The notes under the pieces are model-generated. The model worked only from the letters and a program-made list of their open reading frames with translations. It was not told where the DNA came from and ran no database searches. Position numbers and translations under genes: made by a program. A DNA stretch of 64,000 bases, taken from assembly GCA_002499085.1 (NCBI GenBank), contig DAKD01000002.1, positions 9,069 through 73,068 on the forward strand, read 5' to 3'. This DNA comes from Methanomassiliicoccales archaeon UBA280. GTDB taxonomy: Archaea; Thermoplasmatota; Thermoplasmata; SG8-5. Positions 52,482 to 60,048 of this stretch are shown here, piece after piece (position 1 is the stretch's first letter; the number at the start of each line of letters is the position of its first letter).

Positions 52482-52994
52482 TCAGCCCTCCTTCTTCTCC
52501 GGCGCGGCTATCATCGCTTCGCCTGCCTTTGTCAGGCCGCCTTTCGAGTTGATGAGGTTTTTCTCGCGTGCGATTTTTGTCAGGTCCTCGACATTCTGTG
52601 CATCCACATTGAGCAGCTTGGAAAGCAGCTCCGGGTCAACGATGTCCAATGCACGGAACCTGAGGAGGGATTTCAGCTTGTCGCTGCCCCCCTCCGCCGA
52701 TATGGACGGCAGAAGGAAATGCCTGAGCGCTAAAAGGCGCTCGGCCCTCTGGCCGGAAACCATGATGTCGAGCGATGGGATTTTCAGCCTCAGCTTGAGC
52801 GGCTCGTCGCTCACGACAGTGATGTTCTCAAGATCTTTGACAGGCAGCTCATACCACGTGGAGCCGTCCGTCAGAAAGAGCCCTGAAAGCGAGAGGTACA
52901 GTCCTCCTTTCCTCCACACGAGGCTGAGCTTGATTCCGTCCTCGCCGGAATGGTTTATCACGAACTCGACGTTCTCATATTTATGGGCCTTCAT
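52482..52994 (-). CDS. Small protein with PH-like domain and winged helix (distantly CheF-like)
   Basis: A 170-residue protein. A beta-rich N-terminal domain (about 5-95) has the pattern of PH-like folds (SLSGLFLTDGSTWYELPVKDLENITVV), reminiscent of archaeal CheF adaptors. It is followed by a small winged helix (about 105-160). It is the promoter-proximal gene of the operon, with GGAGTGGAG before the ATG. Resemblance to CheF is weak and no chemotaxis gene is in the window. Confidence 0.5.
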   Translation of the reverse strand: MKAHKYENVEFVINHSGEDGIKLSLVWRKGGLYLSLSGLFLTDGSTWYELPVKDLENITVVSDEPLKLRLKIPSLDIMVSGQRAERLLALRHFLLPSISAEGGSDKLKSLLRFRALDIVDPELLSKLLNVDAQNVEDLTKIAREKNLINSKGGLTKAGEAMIAAPEKKEG

Positions 52995-53032
52995 TCTCCA
53001 CTCCTAAGTCTTACAGAGTAATATCAGTACAT

Positions 53033-53042
53033 GTTTATATAT
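53033..53042 (-). promoter_or_regulatory. Promoter of the V4R/KaiC/roadblock operon
   Basis: TATATATAAAC on the minus strand, predicting transcription from about 53011. The leader of about 17 bases carries GGAGTGGAG. Confidence 0.5.
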
Positions 53043-53147
53043 ATTTCGCAAATTTTGGCCTTTTTTTGACCTTGTCTAAATATATGGTATAAAAGGTAAA
53101 TTGATTGGCCAGCGTTTATTTCGATGAGTTATGGTGTCGTAAGTAAA

Positions 53148-53588
53148 CTAGCTGTCGAAAACCACCTCTATTCGGCTTGCGGAGGCGGTGGGGCGGACTG
53201 AGCGGCCCACCGGGTCTAGGTCGAGAAGCCCGTAGCGGGAGAGGGCCCTGAGGTCATCATAAGTGTTCTTGTAATTCCTGTGCAGAGCTGCGGAGAGCGT
53301 CCGGATCGAGCGGACCTCATTGTTCATGAGATACTCGAGGAGTTCCATTCTTTTGGGCGTGAGCGCGTCGAATATCTCCGGGTCCTTGACGACAACGATG
53401 TCCTGGAATTCCGCACCCTGCGCAATATTCTTCCATACGATATAATCGACCATCTGCTCCGGGGAAGAGCATTTGGATATCTGAACGCGTTGCTGAAGGG
53501 AGTTGATGCTGCCGTATCTCTTCGCGAATGCGGCCATCATATGCTCGATATCTGCGGGTTTCCTCCGTTTCAGTATCCTTATCTTCAT
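53148..53588 (-). CDS. HVO_A0114-like helix-turn-helix antitoxin/regulator
   Basis: A 146-residue protein. A MarR/ArsR-like winged helix spans about 70-140 (LTPKRMELLEYLMNNEVRSIRTLSAALHRNYKNTYDDLRAL), as in the HVO_A0114 family of archaeal DNA-binding proteins. It follows a TumE-like gene by eight bases, the order seen for TumE toxin with HTH antitoxin. It probably represses the pair and neutralises the toxin; the assignment comes from fold and context. Confidence 0.68.
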   Translation of the reverse strand: MKIRILKRRKPADIEHMMAAFAKRYGSINSLQQRVQISKCSSPEQMVDYIVWKNIAQGAEFQDIVVVKDPEIFDALTPKRMELLEYLMNNEVRSIRTLSAALHRNYKNTYDDLRALSRYGLLDLDPVGRSVRPTASASRIEVVFDS

Positions 53589-53596
53589 GTCAGCAC

Positions 53597-53899
53597 CTAT
53601 AGCTGCGAAAGCTCCATGACCAGAAGGTTCTTTCTGAATATCTGGACCAGTTTCAATACTTCTTCGAGGCCTTTCTCGTTGCAGGGCTTCTGTTCAACCA
53701 GGACGCCGGTTCCGTCATACTTGTCCACATGGGGCTGGCGGTCCCAGTTGTCCCATTTCACGTAAGGGGTCCATGACTGGCCCTTGCCCCTCCCCATGTA
53801 AGTGTAACTGTAGAACCTAACCTTGCCCCCGTCCTCCAGCACCAGGCTCTCCACCATCTCGTTCCTGTGCACCCATGTTCTCTGACGCGTCAGCTTCAT
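53597..53899 (-). CDS. TumE-like toxin of a toxin-antitoxin pair
   Basis: A 100-residue protein. The central part (KVRFYSYTYMGRGKGQSWTPYVKWDNWDRQPHVDKYD) fits the TumE/DUF6516 pattern of a beta sheet ending in an aromatic-Asp-Asn segment and a His. A TATA box (53921-53930) lies 26 bases before the ATG, so the message is leaderless. The family is proposed to contain RNA-targeting toxins. The assignment relies on this pattern and the linked HTH gene. Confidence 0.55.
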   Translation of the reverse strand: MKLTRQRTWVHRNEMVESLVLEDGGKVRFYSYTYMGRGKGQSWTPYVKWDNWDRQPHVDKYDGTGVLVEQKPCNEKGLEEVLKLVQIFRKNLLVMELSQL

Positions 53900-53920
53900 C
53901 GGCCGCGAAATGGCTTTCTC

Positions 53921-53930
53921 TATATTATAT
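53921..53930 (-). promoter_or_regulatory. TATA box of the TumE-like pair
   Basis: ATATAATATA on the minus strand, centred 26 bases before the ATG at 53899. Confidence 0.5.
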
Positions 53931-53944
53931 ATTATGATATAATT

Positions 53945-55186
53945 CTACATTAGAGTAAGGAATAGCCAGTAGACGGCGATGTTGAACACGGTCAGCGGAA
54001 TCCCCGCCTTGGCGAACTCCCAGAAGCTGAAGGCGCGCCTTCCGTGTTTCTCGGCATTTTGGATTATGATTACATTGCTTGCCGCCCCGATTATGAGCAT
54101 GTTCCCCGCAATCGTGCTGCCTGCCGCGAGGGCCATGAGCTCGGTCGTGGAGGCGCCCATGCTGAGCAGCAGAGGCAGGTACAGAGCCACCATGGGGACG
54201 TTTGACATGACCTGGCTCAGCAACACGCTTATGATGAGTATCGCGGCTATGGAAAGCAGATTTATCCCCATGCCGGAAATAAGCGACTGGATGATGCCCG
54301 AGTCCCACACAGCAGCCATCAGGACGAACATAGCTGCGAAGAAGGCTAATGTACCCCAATCAATGCCGCCCAGTATTCTTCGGCGGTTCCTGGCAAAAAG
54401 AAGTATGGGCGCGGCCGATGCCAGCGCGATGTAGGTAAGCCTGATGTCGCAATCCCATCCGAGTGTGACCAGGAGGATCTTGAGAACTATGAGCCCCAGC
54501 GCCAAGCCGAGCGAGAGCTTGCAGAGGTTAGCGAGGTATGGGTCCCTTATCTTCACGGCTGTACCGACACTTGCCGGCTTGGAGAATTCCTCCCTGTAGA
54601 GGAGTTTGAGCCATAGATATGCGACCAGAAGGTTGACGAGGGTCGGCAGCAGGAGATACCTTCCGAAGGTCAGAAACGGATTCTTGAGACCGCCCCCGAC
54701 GGCCACAAGAAGGTTCTGGGGGTTGCCGATCGGGCTGAGTGCGCTCCCTATTGTGATGGAGAATGCCAGAGCCAGGAGCAACAGTTTGTGGTTCACCCTG
54801 TTCTTCGATGCGATGAAAAGCATGACAGGAGTGCCGATGATGGCCAGGGTGTCGTTCATCAGCAATGCCGAGGCCAGACCCATCCCGAACAGCGTGAGAA
54901 GGACCATATGGTCGACTGTGCGGCCGCGCCCGTAGAGCCATCCCGCCAACTGTGCAAGGTAACCGCTCCTTTCAAGGGCCTCGCCCACGACGAACATCCC
55001 AAACAGGAAGAACATGACATCGAGGTTCACGGATTCAAGGGCACGGACCGGTGACAGATACCCGGAAAACACCACTACCATGGCGCCGAATGCCATCACA
55101 TGCCAGATCTTGTACCCTTTCCAGCGCCCGCGCATGGCAATGAGGAAAATCACTCCGGCAAGTACTATGGCAGGAAACCAGTTCAT
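53945..55186 (-). CDS. Ion transporter superfamily (ArsB/NhaD/SLC13-like) membrane protein
   Basis: A 413-residue protein with about eleven membrane helices. Two inverted halves each carry a re-entrant hairpin: SALLMNDTLAIIGTPVMLF and ALSPIGNPQNLLV in the first, MSNVPMVALYLPLL and AAGSTIAGNMLIIGAASNVII in the second. The GNPQN and AASN motifs are typical of ArsB/NhaD/citrate-type carriers. The substrate (arsenite, sodium/proton or carboxylate) is not determined. No arsenic genes are nearby. Confidence 0.85.
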   Translation of the reverse strand: MNWFPAIVLAGVIFLIAMRGRWKGYKIWHVMAFGAMVVVFSGYLSPVRALESVNLDVMFFLFGMFVVGEALERSGYLAQLAGWLYGRGRTVDHMVLLTLFGMGLASALLMNDTLAIIGTPVMLFIASKNRVNHKLLLLALAFSITIGSALSPIGNPQNLLVAVGGGLKNPFLTFGRYLLLPTLVNLLVAYLWLKLLYREEFSKPASVGTAVKIRDPYLANLCKLSLGLALGLIVLKILLVTLGWDCDIRLTYIALASAAPILLFARNRRRILGGIDWGTLAFFAAMFVLMAAVWDSGIIQSLISGMGINLLSIAAILIISVLLSQVMSNVPMVALYLPLLLSMGASTTELMALAAGSTIAGNMLIIGAASNVIIIQNAEKHGRRAFSFWEFAKAGIPLTVFNIAVYWLFLTLM

Positions 55187-55222
55187 CCCATCCCTCTGGC
55201 AGGCTCACCTGCCCGATTGCGG

Positions 55223-55954
55223 TCAGGTTTCGTCCGCGAAGTAATCCGCGAGGTTGAGGCCTTTCTTGGCAATCTGGCTGGTGGGTTTTATCTGCAGGGC
55301 TTTCTTGAACAGCGGAACCGCTTCCTTGAACTTTCCCATGCCTTCGAGGGCCGCGCCTTTCTTGCCCAGGGCGTCGGCATTATTGGAATCCAATGATATT
55401 GCCTTGTCGAAGTACTGCATTGCCTCCTGGGCCTTGCCCATGGTCACCAGGGCAGAGGCTTTCTTGGTCCATGCCTCGGATTTTCCAGGGTCCTTGCCTA
55501 TCTGGGTTTCAGCCTTGGAAAGTTCGGCGCCGGCCTTGTCCAGCCTGTTCTGGGCTGTCTTCAGGTCCTTTGCGGCCAGGGGATGCTTCGGAGCCAGCTT
55601 GGCGGCTTTGCCAAGCAGCTCCGTGGCCTTGACGCAGTCGCCGTAGAACATCTGAGTGTAACCTTTGAAATGAAGGTCGTTGGCCTCTATCATGTCGACC
55701 TGCTCCTGGCAGTATGCCTCCAGGTCCTTCTTTCCTGCCTTCTGGGCTATGCCTTTCAGCTTTTGGAATACCTCGGGAGAGTCGAGCGGGCGCTCGAAAG
55801 CCTCATCGACTTCCAGCAGCTTTTGGCGTATGACATCGAGTGTCGCGGAATCGCCCGGACCTCCGTTCAGAGTGCCCATGGCCTTCAGAATCATCTCGGT
55901 CGTGCCCTTCATGCTCAGCGTCACATCCAGGTTTCTCAGTTCTTCAAGAGACAT
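55223..55954 (-). CDS. TPR-repeat protein
   Basis: A 243-residue soluble protein. Two or three TPR units (about 120-240; for example SEAWTKKASALVTMGKAQEAMQYFDKAISLDSNN) follow a helical N-terminal region that may be a dimerisation or partner-binding part. The related 688-residue TPR protein at 24.2 kb is far more regular. Role unknown; probably an adaptor. Confidence 0.75.
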   Translation of the reverse strand: MSLEELRNLDVTLSMKGTTEMILKAMGTLNGGPGDSATLDVIRQKLLEVDEAFERPLDSPEVFQKLKGIAQKAGKKDLEAYCQEQVDMIEANDLHFKGYTQMFYGDCVKATELLGKAAKLAPKHPLAAKDLKTAQNRLDKAGAELSKAETQIGKDPGKSEAWTKKASALVTMGKAQEAMQYFDKAISLDSNNADALGKKGAALEGMGKFKEAVPLFKKALQIKPTSQIAKKGLNLADYFADET

Positions 55955-56024
55955 ATTATCGCCCCGTGAGGGAATATCCGCGTGTCTTTATGAACGTTTC
56001 TATAATGATATTGAATTGTGCCGA

Positions 56025-56054
56025 GGGAAGCGGGAAACGGGAAGCGGGAAGCGG
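56025..56054 (+). repeat. Left G-rich repeat arm beside the S23 gene
   Basis: Tandem GGGAAGCGGGAAACGGGAAG units. CGGGAAGCGG at 56045-56054 is repeated in inverted orientation on the other side of the gene. Confidence 0.75.
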
Positions 56055-56062
56055 AGAATTGC

Positions 56063-56446
56063 CTATGTTTTCCCCTTTTTCAAGGCCCTTATCAGACCCA
56101 TCAGCATCATTCCTACGCGCTCGGATTTGTTGATTAATTCAATGTATTTCTTTTCATCCAAATACCCTATATCCTTGGAAAGGAGCAAAAAATATTTTAC
56201 CTCATGAAGGGATGATCTTGAAATATACAAAGCCTGGATGTATTCCTTCAGATGGTGCCGGCCATTCCCTTCTGCGATATTTGCTGGTATGGAATATGCC
56301 GCCCTTCTGATTTGAGAGGTCAAGCCATAGGCTTCTTCTTTTGAAAATTCTTTCGTGACCAAATATATTTCAACTGTGAGTTCATGGGACCTCTTCCAAA
56401 CATCCAAATCTCTGTAATCTCTTATCGTGATATCGTATTCCGTCAT
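56063..56446 (-). CDS. Four-helix-bundle (S23 / intervening-sequence) protein
   Basis: A 127-residue all-helical protein. The family pattern is clear: RDLDVWKRSHELTVEIYLVTKEF, YGLTSQIRRAAYSIPANIAEG and YISRSSLHEVKYFL. These proteins were first found in insertions within bacterial 23S rRNA genes, and free-standing copies are common and spread widely; their function is unknown, possibly nucleic-acid binding. The gene is AT-richer than its neighbours and sits between inverted G-rich repeats, which looks like a mobile unit. Confidence 0.88.
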   Translation of the reverse strand: MTEYDITIRDYRDLDVWKRSHELTVEIYLVTKEFSKEEAYGLTSQIRRAAYSIPANIAEGNGRHHLKEYIQALYISRSSLHEVKYFLLLSKDIGYLDEKKYIELINKSERVGMMLMGLIRALKKGKT

Positions 56447-56460
56447 TTGAAAGCCCCATT

Positions 56461-56500
56461 CCGCTTCCCGAGCACCGCTTCCCGAACACCGCTTCCCGAA
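56461..56500 (-). repeat. Right C-rich repeat arm beside the S23 gene
   Basis: Three CCGCTTCCCGA units spaced 14-15 bases, inverted relative to the left arm at 56025-56054. Confidence 0.75.
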
Positions 56501-56561
56501 CGCATCCGCTTTATAATATCATTCCCCAACAGAAACCATTTTTAACCCCGCAGATCATTGT

Positions 56562-56762
56562 ATGCCCGATACCATGAAGCGCCAGATGATGGACATAATC
56601 TGCTGCCCCGTGTGCAAGGGAGACCTCGACCTCAAGGTCGAGAAAGAGGACAAGATCGAGATACTGGCCGGTTTCCTCACATGCAAGAAATGCAGGTTCG
56701 ACTATCCAATCCAGGACGGAATTCCGAACCTGCTGCCCCCGGAACTCCAGAAATCCTTTTAG
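56562..56762 (+). CDS. Trm112-like zinc-binding protein
   Basis: A 66-residue protein of the Trm112/UPF0434 type: CCPVCKGDL...CKKCRFDYPIQDGIPNLLP. Trm112 activates methyltransferases acting on tRNA, rRNA and release factor. ATG 56574 is a plausible shorter start. Its last eleven codons are duplicated almost exactly 300 bases downstream (57020-57052). Confidence 0.8.
   Translation: MPDTMKRQMMDIICCPVCKGDLDLKVEKEDKIEILAGFLTCKKCRFDYPIQDGIPNLLPPELQKSF
56720..56752 (+). repeat. Original copy of a 33-base duplication (Trm112 3' end)
   Basis: The segment matches 57020-57052 at 32 of 33 positions, at an offset of exactly 300 bases. Confidence 0.9.
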
Positions 56763-57019
56763 GGCATGATATGGATGAACGGTGCCTGGACCGGGATGAA
56801 CCCGGATTTCACCCCCACACCGTTCTCCCCCACATGCCCCGCCTGCTCCAGCATTTTGCCAGCATAAGGGCGGGGTGATGCCATCGAATCCGTCAAATTC
56901 GATGTCGTGTGACCGATTAAGCTCATCCTTTGGAAGCCCCGTCTGTGAGGACGGGGAGGAGTTTAAATCGGCACATAACCCGGCCCTAGGGCCCCGGCAC
57001 CGGCCTACCCCTCTTGTTG
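56753..57019. mobile_element. Non-coding insert with an IS200/IS605-type end hairpin
   Basis: A 267-base segment between the two copies of the Trm112 3' end. It contains three hairpins: CCCCGCC/GGCGGGG (56837-56875), CATCGAAT/ATTCGATG (56882-56904) and CCCCGTC/GACGGGG (56937-56956). The last sits in GAAGCCCCGTC...GACGGGGAGGAG, the form typical of the right ends, and of the overlapping guide RNAs, of archaeal IS200/IS605 elements. No tnpA or tnpB coding frame is present. I read it as a remnant or a miniature element; no other gene is visible in 56763-57064. Confidence 0.45.
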
Positions 57020-57052
57020 AATTCCTAACCTGCTGCCCCCGGAACTCCAGAA
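57020..57052 (+). repeat. Second copy of the Trm112 3'-end duplication
   Basis: It continues the Trm112 frame (IPNLLPPELQK) after a TGA, then runs on to the stop of the convergent tsr3 gene. Confidence 0.9.
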
Positions 57053-57064
57053 GATTATGTGGGC

Positions 57065-57577
57065 TCAGATGAACATGCCCTGCGCCTCGATTATCCCGGT
57101 CGCATCTGTCGCCTTCTCGTACTCCTCCAGTGGCTCCCGATTGAGGGTCAAAAAAGTATGCCCCCATGTGAACTTCGACAGCAGTTCCTCGGCTTGGGCG
57201 CGGTAGCCCAGGATGATGAGGGCTGCTGAAAAAGCCTCGACGCTGGACAGGATGAAGGGTTTTCCGTAGTTCACAGGGTTGGCCGCGAGCAGGAACGGCA
57301 GGGCCCTCTGCCTGGATTCCTTTATGCCTGCCGGAAAATTGTCGCCCGTTGCCTTCCATGACAGATCGAGCACGGCCAGGCCGCTTTTCCCGGCGGTCGC
57401 GAGGTCGTCCCTGGACAGCACCTTTCTGGTCGTGGGCATCAGGACTATGGAGGCCGGCGGCAGGGCATTCAATTTGAACACCTGCCTGGCCAGTCCGAAT
57501 CTGGCCAATTTGCGGCCGGAGCATTTCTTGGGGTCGCATTGCTTCCCGTCGTAGAAGTAGAGGGATATCCCGTCCAT
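57065..57577 (-). CDS. tsr3: Tsr3: 16S/18S rRNA aminocarboxypropyltransferase
   Basis: A 170-residue protein. The family N-terminus DPKKCSGRKLARFG, DLSWKA and LPFLLAANPVNYGKPF are all present. Tsr3 transfers the aminocarboxypropyl group of SAM to a hypermodified nucleotide in the small-subunit rRNA P-site region. The TATA (57601-57609) is about 28 bases before the ATG, so the transcript is leaderless. Its length is usual for archaea. Confidence 0.92.
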   Translation of the reverse strand: MDGISLYFYDGKQCDPKKCSGRKLARFGLARQVFKLNALPPASIVLMPTTRKVLSRDDLATAGKSGLAVLDLSWKATGDNFPAGIKESRQRALPFLLAANPVNYGKPFILSSVEAFSAALIILGYRAQAEELLSKFTWGHTFLTLNREPLEEYEKATDATGIIEAQGMFI

Positions 57578-57600
57578 AGGCCCGACATCGGCTTTCGGTA

Positions 57601-57609
57601 GATAAATAT
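57601..57609 (-). promoter_or_regulatory. TATA box of tsr3
   Basis: ATATTTATC on the minus strand, centred 28 bases before the ATG at 57577. Confidence 0.45.
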
Positions 57610-57618
57610 CCGCCTGCT

Positions 57619-58098
57619 TCAGCTGAACCGCCCGTCATCCCTGGCTGATTCCACCTTGCCGACTTTGTCCTCCAGCCAGCCTATCCTTTCCGCTTCCGCG
57701 GAATCGAACTTCGGGACATATGGCTTGATGTCCAGCAACGGCGTTCCGTCGAGTATATCGATGCCCTCCACGTGGAGGATGTTCCCCTCTATCCTGAGCA
57801 AACGGACAACCGAAAAACCGATGGAGTTGGGCCTGCTGGGCGCCCTGATGGCAAATATCCCCCTGGACTCGGTGTCCATGAACGGCCTGACAACCAGTTC
57901 CGGCTTTCGCGACCTGTGGAAGTGGTACAGCAGAATGATGTGAGAGAACCCATCCAGGTCCTTGAGGCCGGGAACAAATTCCGGGAATATCTCGATGGTT
58001 CCGCGGGCCTGCGAGGCGCTGGGCTGGATTGGGGCCCCCTCCGGTTCCTTGAATGGGGAATGAATTATGCCGACAGGTTTGTAAGTTATGTCATTCAT
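57619..58098 (-). CDS. trmO: TrmO: tRNA t6A37 methyltransferase (UPF0066 family)
   Basis: A 159-residue all-beta protein. The TrmO patterns are plain: PVGIIHSPFK, LDGFSHIILLYHFH, RGIFAIRAPSRPNSIGFSVVRL and DGTPLLDIKPYVP. It methylates N6-threonylcarbamoyl-adenosine 37 using SAM. It is upstream of tsr3 on the same strand but seems to have its own TATA at 58125-58133, 30 bases before the ATG. Confidence 0.93.
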   Translation of the reverse strand: MNDITYKPVGIIHSPFKEPEGAPIQPSASQARGTIEIFPEFVPGLKDLDGFSHIILLYHFHRSRKPELVVRPFMDTESRGIFAIRAPSRPNSIGFSVVRLLRIEGNILHVEGIDILDGTPLLDIKPYVPKFDSAEAERIGWLEDKVGKVESARDDGRFS

Positions 58099-58124
58099 TA
58101 TATCTTACCTGCAAAAGGGGGCGG

Positions 58125-58133
58125 CAATATAAT
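58125..58133 (-). promoter_or_regulatory. TATA box of trmO
   Basis: ATTATATTG on the minus strand about 30 bases before the ATG at 58098. Confidence 0.45.
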
Positions 58134-58236
58134 CTTGTTTGTCGAATTTGCCTTAAACCGCCAAAAATACGAAAAGACCGTTCTTTCATGGATACAGGTT
58201 AAATCTTTGAAACGCTTGAGGGGTGACGGTGAGCAA

Positions 58237-59271
58237 ATGTCTGTGAAAGTTGCCATAAACGGATACGGGACCATAGGGAAGCGCGTGGCGGATGCTGTCT
58301 CCAAGCAGGACGACATGGAGATTGTCGGCGTGGTCAAGACACGTCCGACATCCGAAGCCAGACTTGCAGTTAAGAAAGGCTACAAGCTCTTCGTGGCCAA
58401 GGACGGCGCCCAGGCCTTCAAGGATGCGGGCATTGAGATTGCCGGAACTGCGGATGAGCTTTTCAGGGCCGCCGACATCATAGTGGACTGTACTCCGGGG
58501 AAGAAGAAGGAGGGCGGAACCACCGGCGAGGACTATCTCAAAGTCTACAAGAAACTGGGCAAGAAAGCCCTGTTCCAGGGCGGGGAGAAACATAAACTCA
58601 CTGGCCTTTCGTTCAACTCGACGGCGAATTACTCGGATTCGTTCGGAAAGGACTATGCCAGGGTCGTGTCGTGCAACACCACCGGCCTGTGCAGGACCCT
58701 GTTTCCGTTGCAGCAGGCGTTCGGGATAGAGAGTGTCTTAGCCGTGATGATAAGGAGGGCCGCGGACCCGTATGACTCCAAGACAGGGCCCATCAACGCC
58801 ATCGAACCGGAAGTCAAGGTACCGAGCCACCATGGGCCTGACGCGCAGAGCTGCATGCCCGGCTTGAACATCCAGTCCATGGCTGTGAAAGTCCCGACGA
58901 CCATAATGCATCTGCACCAGCTCGCAGTGAAGCTGAAGAAGCCCGCGACAACCGCAGAGGTTCTCAAGGTCTGGGAGACTGCGCCCAGGGTCATCTTCGT
59001 AAGCACGAAGGACGGGGTGAAATCCACTGCCCAGGTAATGGAGATCGCCAAGGACATGGGCAGGGACCGCGCAGACCTGTACGAGATAGCCGTGTGGAAG
59101 GACGGCGTGAACGTGGTCGGCGACATGCTGTACTACTCGCAGGCCATACATCAAGAGTCTGACGTTGTTCCGGAGAATGTGGACTGCATCAGGGCGCTTT
59201 GCGGCCTGGAGAAGGACGGAAAGAAGAGCCAGGCCAAGACAGACAGGGCCATGGGCATAGTGAAGATGTGA
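58237..59271 (+). CDS. gap: Archaeal type II glyceraldehyde-3-phosphate dehydrogenase
   Basis: A 344-residue protein. The N-terminal NAD(P) motif is VAINGYGTIGKRVADA, the catalytic cysteine lies in VVSCNTTGLCRT (about residue 140), and HHGPDAQ is typical of the archaeal enzyme. It interconverts glyceraldehyde-3-phosphate and 1,3-bisphosphoglycerate, in archaea mainly for gluconeogenesis. The start at 58237 follows GGGGTGACGGTGAG. The HD hydrolase gene begins four bases after its stop. Confidence 0.96.
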   Translation: MSVKVAINGYGTIGKRVADAVSKQDDMEIVGVVKTRPTSEARLAVKKGYKLFVAKDGAQAFKDAGIEIAGTADELFRAADIIVDCTPGKKKEGGTTGEDYLKVYKKLGKKALFQGGEKHKLTGLSFNSTANYSDSFGKDYARVVSCNTTGLCRTLFPLQQAFGIESVLAVMIRRAADPYDSKTGPINAIEPEVKVPSHHGPDAQSCMPGLNIQSMAVKVPTTIMHLHQLAVKLKKPATTAEVLKVWETAPRVIFVSTKDGVKSTAQVMEIAKDMGRDRADLYEIAVWKDGVNVVGDMLYYSQAIHQESDVVPENVDCIRALCGLEKDGKKSQAKTDRAMGIVKM

Positions 59272-59275
59272 TATC

Positions 59276-59851
59276 ATGATAACGGACAGGGACATTGAGA
59301 AGATATTCGGCGAATTCCTGAAACAGATAAAGGACAGGAAGATGCGCCAGATGACCATGAAGGTCTGGGTCGACGGATGCAGGGACGGCGGCTGGAAGAC
59401 CTTGAAGGAGCTGGAGAAGATGCCTTTCACGCTGCTGACTGACTGCCACGGCGTGAATTTCATAGAGCACACGAAGGCCGTGACCGCCGGTGCCATGGGA
59501 CTGGCCCGGGCGCAGACGGACAGCTACAGGAAACTGCCATACAGGATTGACATGGACCGGCTCATCGTCGGCGGGCTTCTGCATGACGTGGGCAAGCTGC
59601 TGGAGACTACGCCCGACGGCAAGGGCGGGTACAAGAAATCCAAGACCGGCGCCTGCCTCAGGCACCCGATATCCGGAACGGTCATGGCCAAGATGGCCGG
59701 GTTCCCGGATGAAGTTGCGAACATCATCGCCTGCCACGCCAAAGAAGGGGAGGGCGCGCCCCAGGTCATCGAGACAGTGTTCATCCACCAGGCCGATTTC
59801 GCGACGTTCAACCCGCTGGTCATGAAGAACGGCGGAAAACTTATCGAATGA
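59276..59851 (+). CDS. HD-domain phosphohydrolase
   Basis: A 191-residue protein. The HD metal site is complete: the first His in FIEHTKAV, HD in LLHDVGK, the later His in CLRHPISG and CHAKEG, and an Asp in HQADF. HD proteins hydrolyse nucleotides or cyclic nucleotides, but the substrate is unknown. The short gap to gap suggests cotranscription. The 197 bases after it hold only an AT-rich spacer with a short hairpin (CTTGGA...TCCAAG) and the promoter of the next gene. Confidence 0.85.
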   Translation: MITDRDIEKIFGEFLKQIKDRKMRQMTMKVWVDGCRDGGWKTLKELEKMPFTLLTDCHGVNFIEHTKAVTAGAMGLARAQTDSYRKLPYRIDMDRLIVGGLLHDVGKLLETTPDGKGGYKKSKTGACLRHPISGTVMAKMAGFPDEVANIIACHAKEGEGAPQVIETVFIHQADFATFNPLVMKNGGKLIE

Positions 59852-60048
59852 AAATCACTATCTATTCCCTTCCCAGCCCCCCGCACCATCTTGGAGGTCT
59901 TTCTGAAAAACTTCCAAGTAGCATACTATAAGGAAGTCCGTCTTGACCCAATAAATTATCAATTAATTTAGAATGGATTTACATATAATTTCCACATATT
60001 CTTAATATGCCCAATTGTCAATATGCAAATAATAATAGAGGCGAATAA

